From: a virus
Strand: one strand, 5' to 3'
DNA: 20,365 nt
Virus record (IMG/VR): IMGVR_UViG_3300030117_003590
Coordinates: 1-20,365 of that record
Positions 6,714 to 12,645 of the stretch are shown one piece after another; position 1 is the first letter of the stretch; each line of letters begins with the position of its first letter. Made by a program: the position numbers and the translations under genes. The notes beneath the pieces are model-generated. The model had not been told where the DNA came from. It did no database searches and saw only the letters and a program-made list of their open reading frames with translations.

Positions 6714-7183
6714 AACTTAGTAATCCTAATCCAAGCACCTTGATGGGTGGTTTGTGATTCTTTTTTTATGTAAGTTTTACTTGCCTTAAGTTTTACAACC
6801 AAAGAATCATCTTCAAGAAGCATACCTCCACTTGGTACAGACAATCCATCAAGAGTAGATCTGCAAAGCTTGTCTATATCTCCGATAATTTTGCTTGAAG
6901 GAAATCTCGGTGCAGAAGATTTGACAAGATCTTTATTTTTACCAGTACCAAAATGTGCTTTTGGCCTATGAAATTGAAATCTTATATCTACTCTTACAGG
7001 GCAAGTTATTATCTTGCCCTCGTTTATTATTTGCTCAATACAGGCAGAAACTATTTGATTTCGCCACGGAGCTACAAATTGACTAGCTTCTCTCATTCCG
7101 TAGCGTGTTCTAATTTTGCTACCTTGTGCTGCAGGTTTACCAACTACTTTTATCAATAAATAACCCTTATCTTCTAGCTTCAT
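6710..7183 (-). CDS. rusA: RusA-family Holliday junction resolvase
   Basis: A 157-residue protein of normal length for RusA. It has GKPAAQGSKIR at residues 15-25, FHRPKAHFGTGK at 71-82, the catalytic stretch GDIDKLCRSTLDGL at 101-114, and LLEDDSLV at 122-129. The acidic residues D102, D104, D112 and D125/D126 match the metal-binding positions of RusA nucleases, which cut four-way junctions in replicating or recombining phage DNA. It overlaps its neighbours on both sides by four bases. Motif agreement is strong, so the assignment is firm at family level. Confidence 0.9.
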   Translation of the reverse strand: MKLEDKGYLLIKVVGKPAAQGSKIRTRYGMREASQFVAPWRNQIVSACIEQIINEGKIITCPVRVDIRFQFHRPKAHFGTGKNKDLVKSSAPRFPSSKIIGDIDKLCRSTLDGLSVPSGGMLLEDDSLVVKLKASKTYIKKESQTTHQGAWIRITKL

Positions 7184-7494
7184 CTAGTCGTATCACCTTT
7201 TTTTTCTTTTGTAAGTAAGTATTCTTGCAGTTTTCTATTATTTATTAATTTTGGATTAGTCCAATTAACGTCATTTTTATCTGCTCGTGGTAACTTGGTT
7301 ATACTTTTATCTTTATTATTCTGTTGTGCTAGGTATCTTAGTCTATCTTTACAAAGAGCATAAACAAATTTCTGCCTTTTAGTGAAAGGAATACTTATAT
7401 CTTGTTGTTTAAGTCTTAATAAAAACAAGCGACATTTAGAATCGCTTGATGTATTAATTCTGTGAATCCACTTTCTTTTGAATTCTGAGTTCAT
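7180..7494 (-). CDS. Basic protein of unknown function
   Basis: A 104-residue, strongly basic protein with no signal peptide or membrane helix. It contains RINTSSDSKCRLFLLRLKQQ and KRQKFVYALCKDRLRYLAQQ, probably two helices, then a charged disordered tail. The many Lys and Arg residues suggest nucleic acid contact, but no motif is recognised. It overlaps rusA downstream and the small membrane protein upstream by four bases each, so it belongs to the replication operon. Confidence 0.6.
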   Translation of the reverse strand: MNSEFKRKWIHRINTSSDSKCRLFLLRLKQQDISIPFTKRQKFVYALCKDRLRYLAQQNNKDKSITKLPRADKNDVNWTNPKLINNRKLQEYLLTKEKKGDTTR

Positions 7495-7631
7495 TCTTTT
7501 AACTCATCACAAGCTAATTCTACCCCTGCATGGCAATCGGCAATAGTCATTTTTGTAAGAGAAGAATTTAATGTCACAAATAATGCCAATGGAAAGATGA
7601 CATATTGAAGAAGATAATAAGTTTTATTCAT
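7491..7631 (-). CDS. Small single-span membrane or exported peptide
   Basis: A 46-residue ORF beginning MNKTYYLLQYVIFPLALFV, a hydrophobic N-terminal segment that is either a membrane anchor or a signal peptide. It is followed by a short acidic tail with two Cys (ADCHAGVELACDELKE), possibly a disulphide pair if exported. The frame is open to 7715, but the Met at 7631 overlaps the stop of the upstream gene by four bases, the rule in this operon, so that start is preferred. Function unknown. Confidence 0.5.
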   Translation of the reverse strand: MNKTYYLLQYVIFPLALFVTLNSSLTKMTIADCHAGVELACDELKE

Positions 7632-7837
7632 AACCAACCTCTCTTGATTTGATATTTTTTGTGAGCACCGAACACCCTGCGGTGTAAAGATAAAGTGTTT
7701 CTGTGTGTCCCACATTCGTTGAAATCGCCACGAGCAAAAGCGTGTTGGTAGTTTTGATCAGCTTCTGCGATGTCAGCTTTTATTGCTTCGAGTTTGTCAA
7801 GAAGTTCAGATTTGTTTGAGTAATGAAGTTTCATCAT
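7628..7837 (-). CDS. Small helical protein, first gene of the rusA-galE operon
   Basis: A 69-residue protein; the ORF starts with two Met codons (7837 and 7834). It is helical and charged (ELLDKLEAIKADIAEADQNYQHAFARGDF), with a second His/Arg-rich half (THRNTLSLHRRVFGAHKKYQ). No known motif. It is the first gene after a consensus promoter overlapped by the palindromic operator at 7854-7870, and the genes downstream to galE are linked by four-base overlaps, so the operator probably controls the whole unit. Confidence 0.55.
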   Translation of the reverse strand: MMKLHYSNKSELLDKLEAIKADIAEADQNYQHAFARGDFNECGTHRNTLSLHRRVFGAHKKYQIKRGWL

Positions 7838-7853
7838 TTTGCTGGTAGTAAAT

Positions 7854-7884
7854 TAATTGTAATACAAATAAGGTCAATTGTCAA
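7854..7884 (-). promoter_or_regulatory. Promoter with palindromic operator (site 1) for the 7837-to-galE operon
   Basis: Minus-strand TTGACA (7879-7884), 17 bases, TACAAT (7856-7861): a near-consensus sigma-70 promoter. The -10 box is inside TAATTGTAATACAAATA (7854-7870), a copy of the repeated palindrome with one arm mismatch, so a protein bound there would cover the -10. Confidence 0.7.
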
Positions 7885-7886
7885 AT

Positions 7887-7917
7887 AAAAAGATTAGAGG
7901 TTATTTAGCCTCTAATC
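7887..7917 (-). terminator. Rho-independent terminator spanning a stop codon
   Basis: Arms GATTAGAGG (7892-7900) and CCTCTAATC (7909-7917) form a perfect 9-bp stem with an 8-base loop. On the minus strand it is followed by five T (7887-7891). The loop and 5' arm contain the end and TAA of the gene at 7901-8209. Confidence 0.8.
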
Positions 7918-8209
7918 GTTGGATTTTTGCACGAAGTACACGGACAGTTGTTTCATCGTAGAAGCCTTTAGATTCGATAGCCTCTCTTGGGCTTGTTTCA
8001 TCAGCAGCTTGTAAGTATTCCTCAACAGTGAAGTTTTTAACAAGAAAGTTAGCCCAAGTTCTCCAATTTTTCTTACCATACTTAAAGCGAGCGATAAATA
8101 CTTGGTCGTTTAAGTTGTTTCCGTACATTAAGTAGCCTCCGTGATAGCTAAATAAATCTTTGTGAAAGATGAAAGTTGGAGCCTGTTTTTCGAAAGTTGT
8201 TTGAGTCAT
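7901..8209 (-). CDS. Early protein of unknown function, single-gene unit
   Basis: A 102-residue protein with an aromatic N-terminal half (FIFHKDLFSYHGGYLMYGNN, FKYGKKNWRTWANFLVKNF) and a helical C-terminal half (EEYLQAADE..., VRVLRAKIQRLEAK). No known motif. It has its own operator-bearing promoter and its own terminator, so it is transcribed alone, probably as an early host-takeover gene. The ATG at 8209 follows GAGG at a usable distance. The strong dedicated control is the notable feature. Confidence 0.6.
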   Translation of the reverse strand: MTQTTFEKQAPTFIFHKDLFSYHGGYLMYGNNLNDQVFIARFKYGKKNWRTWANFLVKNFTVEEYLQAADETSPREAIESKGFYDETTVRVLRAKIQRLEAK

Positions 8210-8230
8210 TTGTGCCTCGGTTGTTTGGTT

Positions 8231-8304
8231 ATATTATTATTATACCAACAATTGTATTACAATTAAACCCTATTTACAAAACTGTAACAATTGTAATACC
8301 ATTA
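8231..8304 (-). promoter_or_regulatory. Promoter with paired palindromic operators (sites 2 and 3) for the 8209 gene
   Basis: Two palindrome copies, CAATTGTATTACAATTA (8249-8265, perfect 15-base core) and CAATTGTAATACCATTA (8288-8304, one mismatch), lie 39 bases apart centre to centre. Minus-strand TTGTAA (8274-8279), 17 bases, TACAAT (8251-8256) is a promoter whose -10 is in the first copy. A further TATAAT lies at 8239-8244, then the leader motif ATATAACC shared with other early promoters here. Confidence 0.65.
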
Positions 8305-8339
8305 AAAAAAGAGGCAAGTGCCGAGAAACTTGCCCCTTT
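8304..8339 (-). terminator. Rho-independent terminator
   Basis: On the minus strand GGCAAGT and ACTTGCC pair with an 8-base loop; the stem extends outward through a G-T pair, a G-C pair and A-T pairs, and is followed by a run of T (8304-8310 on the plus strand is A-rich). It would end transcription coming from the genes at 8413 and above. Confidence 0.75.
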
Positions 8340-8400
8340 CCGTGTGACGACAGAATCCCCAAGATTCTGTAGAGGTAAGGGTAACCACTCCCTTAATTCT
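8304..8400 (-). ncRNA. Candidate small RNA with three hairpins
   Basis: Between the stop at 8413 and the operator at 8304 the minus strand holds three hairpins in a row: TAAGGG/CCCTTA (8376-8381 with 8390-8395), ACAGAATC/GATTCTGT (8350-8357 with 8363-8370), and a terminator stem (8308-8339) followed by a T run. A TATAAT sits at 8401-8406 just upstream, so an independent transcript of roughly 90 bases could start near 8394. No good -35 is visible. It could instead be the structured 3' end of the mRNA of the 8413-9702 genes. Confidence 0.35.
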
Positions 8401-8412
8401 ATTATAATTGGT

Positions 8413-8634
8413 TTAATCGTGAAAACCAGTAATAAATGGACCTTCAAGAGTTTTTAATTCAGATTCTTGATTTTCTAATTCTGCAACAGTAAAAGGATCT
8501 AAAAATTTTTCAATAATGGTAATTTGTTTTTGTAGGTGTTCTAAATCCTTTTTTAATGGATCTTCAGTTTGATCATCAAGAAGTGTAGCTATTGAAATAC
8601 TTGCTTCTCTTAATGCTTTAAGTACTTCAGACAT
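8413..8634 (-). CDS. Small acidic helical protein
   Basis: A 73-residue protein made of two probable helices (MSEVLKALREASISIATLLDD and EDPLKKDLEHLQKQITIIEKFL), then an acidic segment ending GPFITGFHD. It resembles a short helical hairpin or coiled coil, with no catalytic motif. Its ATG overlaps the stop of the upstream small gene by one base (TAATG). Last gene before the terminator at 8304-8339. Function not recognised. Confidence 0.55.
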   Translation of the reverse strand: MSEVLKALREASISIATLLDDQTEDPLKKDLEHLQKQITIIEKFLDPFTVAELENQESELKTLEGPFITGFHD

Positions 8635-8789
8635 TAATGAACCTCAAAATTTGAAGCTTTTTTAATTTGTTCTTTCTGTTGATCTTGTTCTAGAACAAAT
8701 TGTTTCATTCGAGCTTGTCTGCCGAATTTGTCTAATGGGCTATAACCTTTGCCGTTAAGCCATTCTGCGTAGCGTTTCATTTGAGCCAT
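8634..8789 (-). CDS. Small basic protein of unknown function
   Basis: A 51-residue ORF from ATG at 8789 to TAA at 8634-8636. It begins MAQMKRYAEWLNGKGYSPLD and continues as a charged, Gln-rich helix (KQFVLEQDQQKEQIKKA). The start is supported by translational coupling to the next gene (one-base overlap) and by filling an otherwise empty 170-base gap between two minus-strand genes. No motif recognised. Confidence 0.5.
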   Translation of the reverse strand: MAQMKRYAEWLNGKGYSPLDKFGRQARMKQFVLEQDQQKEQIKKASNFEVH

Positions 8790-8807
8790 AATAAAAGTGG
8801 TAGCCAA

Positions 8808-9029
8808 TTAATCATACAAAAATTTCTCGTTTTGTAAACCATACTTCCTCATAAGTGCTTCAATAACATCTGCAGGCAAAAATTCTTGCAAGCATGGGTC
8901 AGACCAACCTAAAGGAGGCAACAAAACCATTTGGCTGTGCATATTCTCGTTTTTTCGCTGCCAATTAATCTCCCACAAAATACCACCACCTAGCAAAATC
9001 TCTGTATTAGGGCTTGCGAAAACTTGCAT
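8808..9029 (-). CDS. Small protein of unknown function
   Basis: A 73-residue protein with a Gly-rich N-terminal part (ASPNTEILLGGGILWEIN), a hydrophobic middle (MVLLPPLGWSDPCLQEFLP) and a helical end (ADVIEALMRKYGLQNEKF). No clear signal peptide or membrane segment. It lies 22 bases downstream of the PD-(D/E)XK nuclease gene in the same direction and is probably part of that unit. Function unknown. Confidence 0.5.
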   Translation of the reverse strand: MQVFASPNTEILLGGGILWEINWQRKNENMHSQMVLLPPLGWSDPCLQEFLPADVIEALMRKYGLQNEKFLYD

Positions 9030-9051
9030 GGGTTTATTTTTACTATATCAA

Positions 9052-9702
9052 TTAAAATTCTTCTTGCATCATTTTCCAAAAATCCAACTTGCTATGCCAA
9101 GCCTCAAGACAAGTGCTGACGTCTTGGTATTCTCCTACAACAGTTTTTTCTGGTCTACACCAAATGGTTCTACATTCATCAATCCAAACACCCATTTCAA
9201 TTAACATAGAAGCGTAAGCACCAAGTTGTTCATCCGTATTGTAAGCGTTAGCATTTTTGTTACTTTGTGTTTTAAGATCAACCAAAACATATTTATTAGT
9301 TCTTTGGTCATATCCAAAGGCATCAAAAGTACCAGCAATACCATTTTTTCTATCACATACAGTAAATTCTGTAGCAATAGGTTTAAAGTCTTGCGTTACA
9401 TATTGATGATCTAATAAAGGTTCAATCCAATTCCTATATTTTTCCCATTTTTTAATTTCATCTTCTCCGTATTCTTCGTGCTTTAACCAATGTTCAAAAG
9501 CCGAATGAACAGTAGTACCACGAGGTGCCCAGTATTTCTTTGTTCTTTCAATAGCGAGTTTCTTTTTTTCATCCATATTGAAACCAGTAATACCAGTTAC
9601 AGAATGGGTGAATATTTCGCCAGTAGGTTCCCATTTATATCTATGGGCTTCTTTATCAAAAATGATAGGTAGTGGTTTTAATTCTTGTAAGTCAGTTTTC
9701 AT
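9052..9702 (-). CDS. PD-(D/E)XK nuclease (RecB/Cas4-like)
   Basis: A 216-residue protein with the motif order of the PDDEXK_1/RecB-like family: RGTTVHSAFEHWL (residues 61-73, the GxxxH motif with H66), E112 in IATEFTV, GIAGTFDAFG (121-130) with D127, VLVDLKTQ (139-146) giving the D142-x-K144 pair, and EQLGAYASM (158-166), the Q-x-x-x-Y motif IV. Such phage enzymes act as exonucleases in recombination or in degrading host DNA. It starts one base after the stop of the replication ATPase and would feed single-stranded DNA to the ERF annealing protein encoded at 4902. Confidence 0.8.
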   Translation of the reverse strand: MKTDLQELKPLPIIFDKEAHRYKWEPTGEIFTHSVTGITGFNMDEKKKLAIERTKKYWAPRGTTVHSAFEHWLKHEEYGEDEIKKWEKYRNWIEPLLDHQYVTQDFKPIATEFTVCDRKNGIAGTFDAFGYDQRTNKYVLVDLKTQSNKNANAYNTDEQLGAYASMLIEMGVWIDECRTIWCRPEKTVVGEYQDVSTCLEAWHSKLDFWKMMQEEF

Positions 9703-9703
9703 T

Positions 9704-11236
9704 TTAATTGGTAGGTTTTAAGTTAATTTGCCAACGATAATGTTGAGCCGTCAAATGAGGAGATCCCATTCGGGCAATAGTTATATCTGATGGGTTAGAG
9801 CTATCAGCAATAACCCATCCATTTTGCCATTCTCCATCATCTTTTAATCTTTGCACTTTTATCCCATGCGTGGGGGTAGATAAATCGGGGGTTTTATGTG
9901 TTTTAAGGGTTTTAGTCTCATTAAAGTCATTAAAGTCATTAAAACCCCTGCTTAGTTCAGTCCCACGAGTAGGTCGAAATAGTGCAATTGGTCTACCTTT
10001 GCTGTTTTGATTTTTAACACCTTCTTGTTTTATAAGACCTTTTCGTTCTAATGCTTTTAATGTTCTTAATGCTTTATTAGAAGTAATGTTGAGTTGGTTG
10101 GAAATATCAAGCGTGCTTGTATATTTATCAGATTCAGCATTATTTATTATCAGATCATATACGTCACCTTGTCGCCCCTGAAGATTCTCTTCAACCTCAG
10201 CCATTCTTTCGGCTTGTATTGCAGAATCACCGTCTCCATGACTTATCCATTTATTGTCAGTAAGTTCTACAACAATTGAAGAACTTGCACCTCTACCCAT
10301 ACAGGAAACAGCAATTCTTTTATCTGATTGGGTACTTTGTTCTGCATTTTGTTTTAACCAATTCATTAAAATAGTTTGGTCAAAAGCTGCAGGTATTGCA
10401 GCACTACCACTTGAAGCCATAACTGCATTGCCACCAAATACAGATTTTGTAGTGTGGTGCAGCATTACGCCAGTAACACCATAATCTTCGGTTGCATCTT
10501 GTAGTTTTCTTATCGGTGCGGAAATTTCAGTTTTATTCTCATCAAGACCCATTTGAGCAGTAACCGATCTAAGGGTATCTACAAGCAATAAACTGTTTGG
10601 TCTTTTTTTGCATACAGATATTATTTTATCTATGCCCTCGTCATTTAACTGTATTCCAGAACCCTGTGACCATAAAGCTATACGTTTATCAATTTTTATT
10701 TTATTTTCTTCAGTTTTGTGACATAAACCTTCTCTTAAAAATAATTTAGCCCATTGTTTATTGCTTTGGTCATTTCCTACTATTATCAAATTATCAAATC
10801 TGTTTTTAATTGGTAAACCTAAAAATTCATTTTCTCCATTTAAAACTGCACCACAAACGCCAATAATAAGTGCAGATTTACCAACCTTTGGTAATGCAGA
10901 AATTAGATTCCAACTTTGGTACATTAATATCTCACCCCAAACCATTGCATCTTCGGTTATGTCAATTTCAAGATCTGAGGTAACAGGTTCGCTGATACCT
11001 AGTTTTGTACCCTGTGCTTTACAAATTATTCTGAAAGCAAAAGAAGAACTGATTGAATAATTAAGGTCTCTTTGTGTCCATAGTTTCAGAAGTTCAATCT
11101 GTCGAGTTATATCCTTTTCTGTTTTTATAACTTTGTCTGCGTATTGGTCTATAAGTTGTAGTTTTTGCAGATCTTCCCTGAGTATTAAGTCCTCGGGATT
11201 TACGGATTCGTTGAAGTCGGTTGGTGTAGAACTCAT
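9704..11236 (-). CDS. RecA-fold replication ATPase (RepA/AAA_25-like)
   Basis: About 510 residues; the start is uncertain (TTG at 11284, ATG at 11266 or 11236; I take 11236 to reduce overlap). The central domain has Walker A ALPKVGKSAL (about residues 114-123), Walker B SLLLVDTLRS (about 215-224), and a GVMLHHTTKS sensor-like motif (about 257-266), as in hexameric RepA-type helicases and related AAA_25 ATPases. After it comes a winged-helix-like segment (STLDISNQLNITSNKALRTLKALERKGLIKQEG), a low-complexity Asn/Asp/Phe repeat linker, and a C-terminal domain. It probably drives or loads onto the replication fork. The 5' end overlaps the gene at 11094-11522 out of frame. Confidence 0.75.
   Translation of the reverse strand: MSSTPTDFNESVNPEDLILREDLQKLQLIDQYADKVIKTEKDITRQIELLKLWTQRDLNYSISSSFAFRIICKAQGTKLGISEPVTSDLEIDITEDAMVWGEILMYQSWNLISALPKVGKSALIIGVCGAVLNGENEFLGLPIKNRFDNLIIVGNDQSNKQWAKLFLREGLCHKTEENKIKIDKRIALWSQGSGIQLNDEGIDKIISVCKKRPNSLLLVDTLRSVTAQMGLDENKTEISAPIRKLQDATEDYGVTGVMLHHTTKSVFGGNAVMASSGSAAIPAAFDQTILMNWLKQNAEQSTQSDKRIAVSCMGRGASSSIVVELTDNKWISHGDGDSAIQAERMAEVEENLQGRQGDVYDLIINNAESDKYTSTLDISNQLNITSNKALRTLKALERKGLIKQEGVKNQNSKGRPIALFRPTRGTELSRGFNDFNDFNETKTLKTHKTPDLSTPTHGIKVQRLKDDGEWQNGWVIADSSNPSDITIARMGSPHLTAQHYRWQINLKPTN
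9907..9947. repeat. Short direct repeats inside an inverted repeat (possible iterons)
   Basis: CATTAAAGT occurs at 9919-9927 and 9928-9936, with a third partial copy from 9937. The block is flanked by GGGTTTTA (9907-9914) and TAAAACCC (9940-9947). It encodes the repeated Phe-Asn-Asp linker of the replication ATPase. Phage origins can lie in such a place, but simple repeat expansion of a linker explains it too. Confidence 0.4.
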
Positions 11237-11522
11237 GTTCGGCTTTGTCTGGGTTGTATTGTTCATCTGAGGTATATACCCCAAGATTTTTTAGCTCCTC
11301 AAATGCTGCAGTTTGGCTATTATTACGAGGCTGTAATTCTTTTTCAAATTCATCTAACGCTATATCACTACGTTCTTTTTGCATTTTCGAATAAAATCCA
11401 AATGCAGCAAGTTCCCAGTTGAAATCAGCAGGTGGTAATGAATATGGTACAGATTTTAATCGTCTGTAACATTCTAATTCAACATCAAAGTCTGGTACAA
11501 AATCATTCTGAGGGTTCAACAT
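11094..11522 (-). CDS. Protein of unknown function upstream of the replication ATPase
   Basis: A 142-residue protein. The first 115 residues look coding: an acidic, aromatic N-terminus (DFVPDFDVELECYRRLKSVP), WELAAFGFYSKMQKERSD, and further acidic helices. The last 30 or so are basic (RRQSYKNRKGYNSTD), which may reflect the constraint of overlap, because its final 143-191 bases are also read in another frame as the start of the ATPase. No motif recognised. It overlaps the RHH gene by 20 bases upstream. Possibly a loader or partner of the ATPase, by position only. Confidence 0.55.
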   Translation of the reverse strand: MLNPQNDFVPDFDVELECYRRLKSVPYSLPPADFNWELAAFGFYSKMQKERSDIALDEFEKELQPRNNSQTAAFEELKNLGVYTSDEQYNPDKAEHEFYTNRLQRIRKSRGLNTQGRSAKTTTYRPIRRQSYKNRKGYNSTD

Positions 11523-11685
11523 AGCCTTTGGTTTTTAAGGTTTCTTCGATAATCTCATAAACAACTGTACTAATTGACTTTGATTCAGAATCAGCAAATT
11601 TAGTAAGTGCCGTGTTAATTTGAGGAGTAAGTTTGGCCTGTATGACGGAAGTTCGTAATACAGAACCTTTTGGTCTGTTAGCCAT
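11503..11685 (-). CDS. Ribbon-helix-helix DNA-binding protein (candidate early regulator)
   Basis: A 60-residue protein, MANRPKGSVLRTSVIQAKLTP then QINTALTKFADSESKSISTVVYEIIEETLKTKG. The order is a basic N-terminus, a short beta strand (VIQAKLTP), helix A, a turn with SKSIS, and helix B (TVVYEIIEETL), the plan of CopG/Arc proteins. These dimerise and insert a two-stranded sheet into the DNA major groove, often repressing their own gene. Its promoter contains two degenerate copies of the phage-wide palindrome (11703-11739), consistent with autoregulation. The ORF overlaps the next gene by 20 bases. Confidence 0.65.
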   Translation of the reverse strand: MANRPKGSVLRTSVIQAKLTPQINTALTKFADSESKSISTVVYEIIEETLKTKGYVEPSE

Positions 11686-11702
11686 AATAAAAGCAGGTTA
11701 TA

Positions 11703-11739
11703 TAATCATAATACAATAAAATTAATTGTAAACCAATTA
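11703..11739 (-). promoter_or_regulatory. Promoter with two degenerate palindromes (sites 4 and 5) for the RHH gene
   Basis: TAATCATAATACAATAA (11703-11719) and TAATTGTAAACCAATTA (11723-11739) match the palindrome at 14 and 15 of 17 positions; their centres are 20 bases apart. On the minus strand TTGGTT, 17 bases and TATTAT can be read as a promoter across the two sites, followed by the shared leader motif ATATAACC. Confidence 0.55.
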
Positions 11740-11778
11740 AAAGTGTTAAAATCAAATAATACTGAAATGAAAACCTTG

Positions 11779-12645
11779 TTAAATTAAGGGTTGACAGTTT
11801 TCAAAGACCTCTTTTTTTATATAAATTGATGGTCTGTTATTCCAACACTTAGTTTCATATTTCAAGTAGTTATATTTTTTCAAAGTTTGCCCAAACAATC
11901 GACTTATTTCTTTGGGTGTAAACATATTGCTTTGATCTCGGTATTGATCAAAATGCCCAGTACTGTCTGCATTAAAAGCGTTAGCACAAATAAGAATGGT
12001 TGGATTTGATATTTCTAACACCTCTTTCAAGTGTTCTACAGGTCTTTCAAAATGCTCAAAGTACTCACTAGCAAAAGCAATTTCTATACATTCTTTTTCA
12101 GTCTCACGTAAAGAATCAATTAGACTGTAAGAATAGGCTTTACTCAATGTCTCATTTAAAGTCCATTGGTAAGAATTTTTTACGTTTGTAGCAATAACTT
12201 TGTTGGGTAGTTTTTGTGTAAAAGCTACACTTGAAAACCCAATTCCGTTACCAAGATCCAAGACACTACCTTGACCTATATATTTTTTAAGATTAGGTAC
12301 AAGTTTGGTGTTAAATATGTCTTTGATATATTTTTTGGCATAATAATCAAAGCAAACCCAAACTTCAGACAAGTAAATTTTTTCTGAATAAACTTCATAG
12401 TCTGCATAACCTAGATTTCTAAGTTGGTGGTACCATCTTTTTTCTAAATCAAGTAGTTTCTGATGAGCTTTGTGGCCTTTTTTGGTGTTTTCTTTTATGC
12501 AATACAAAGTTTCTAGTGCAACTTGACCTATACTTTCTGAGTCTGTGATGTTACAGAAGTCTAGTAAATAACAAAAGTAACCAAGACTTGACCGACTTTT
12601 TAAAGCGGCCAAGTCCTGTACTGTTTTCAATTCCCCTGAAGTCAT
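11779..12645 (-). CDS. Class I SAM-dependent methyltransferase
   Basis: A 288-residue protein. The Rossmann glycine loop SVLDLGNGIGFSSVAF is at about residues 127-142, followed by VIATNVKNS (acceptor strand end) and SEYFEHFERPVEHLKEVLE near 193-211, which occupies the motif IV-post region of many small-molecule and RNA methyltransferases. No DPPY or NPPY is present, so a standard adenine-N6 or cytosine-N4 DNA methyltransferase is unlikely; no PC motif of C5 enzymes is seen either. An N-terminal helical domain of about 120 residues precedes the fold. It overlaps the DUF932 gene by four bases. The substrate is unknown. Confidence 0.75.
   Translation of the reverse strand: MTSGELKTVQDLAALKSRSSLGYFCYLLDFCNITDSESIGQVALETLYCIKENTKKGHKAHQKLLDLEKRWYHQLRNLGYADYEVYSEKIYLSEVWVCFDYYAKKYIKDIFNTKLVPNLKKYIGQGSVLDLGNGIGFSSVAFTQKLPNKVIATNVKNSYQWTLNETLSKAYSYSLIDSLRETEKECIEIAFASEYFEHFERPVEHLKEVLEISNPTILICANAFNADSTGHFDQYRDQSNMFTPKEISRLFGQTLKKYNYLKYETKCWNNRPSIYIKKEVFENCQPLI

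Noticed and set aside
8176-8457. Plus-strand ORF across the operator and hairpin region
   Set aside because: It runs through a promoter, a terminator and the end of the 8413 gene; composition is that of non-coding DNA read by chance.
10254-11060. Plus-strand ORFs opposite the replication ATPase
   Set aside because: They mirror a gene with Walker A and B motifs on the minus strand.
11779-12645. Classical DNA adenine or cytosine methyltransferase
   Set aside because: No DPPY/NPPY or PC catalytic motif is present, only the SAM-binding loop.
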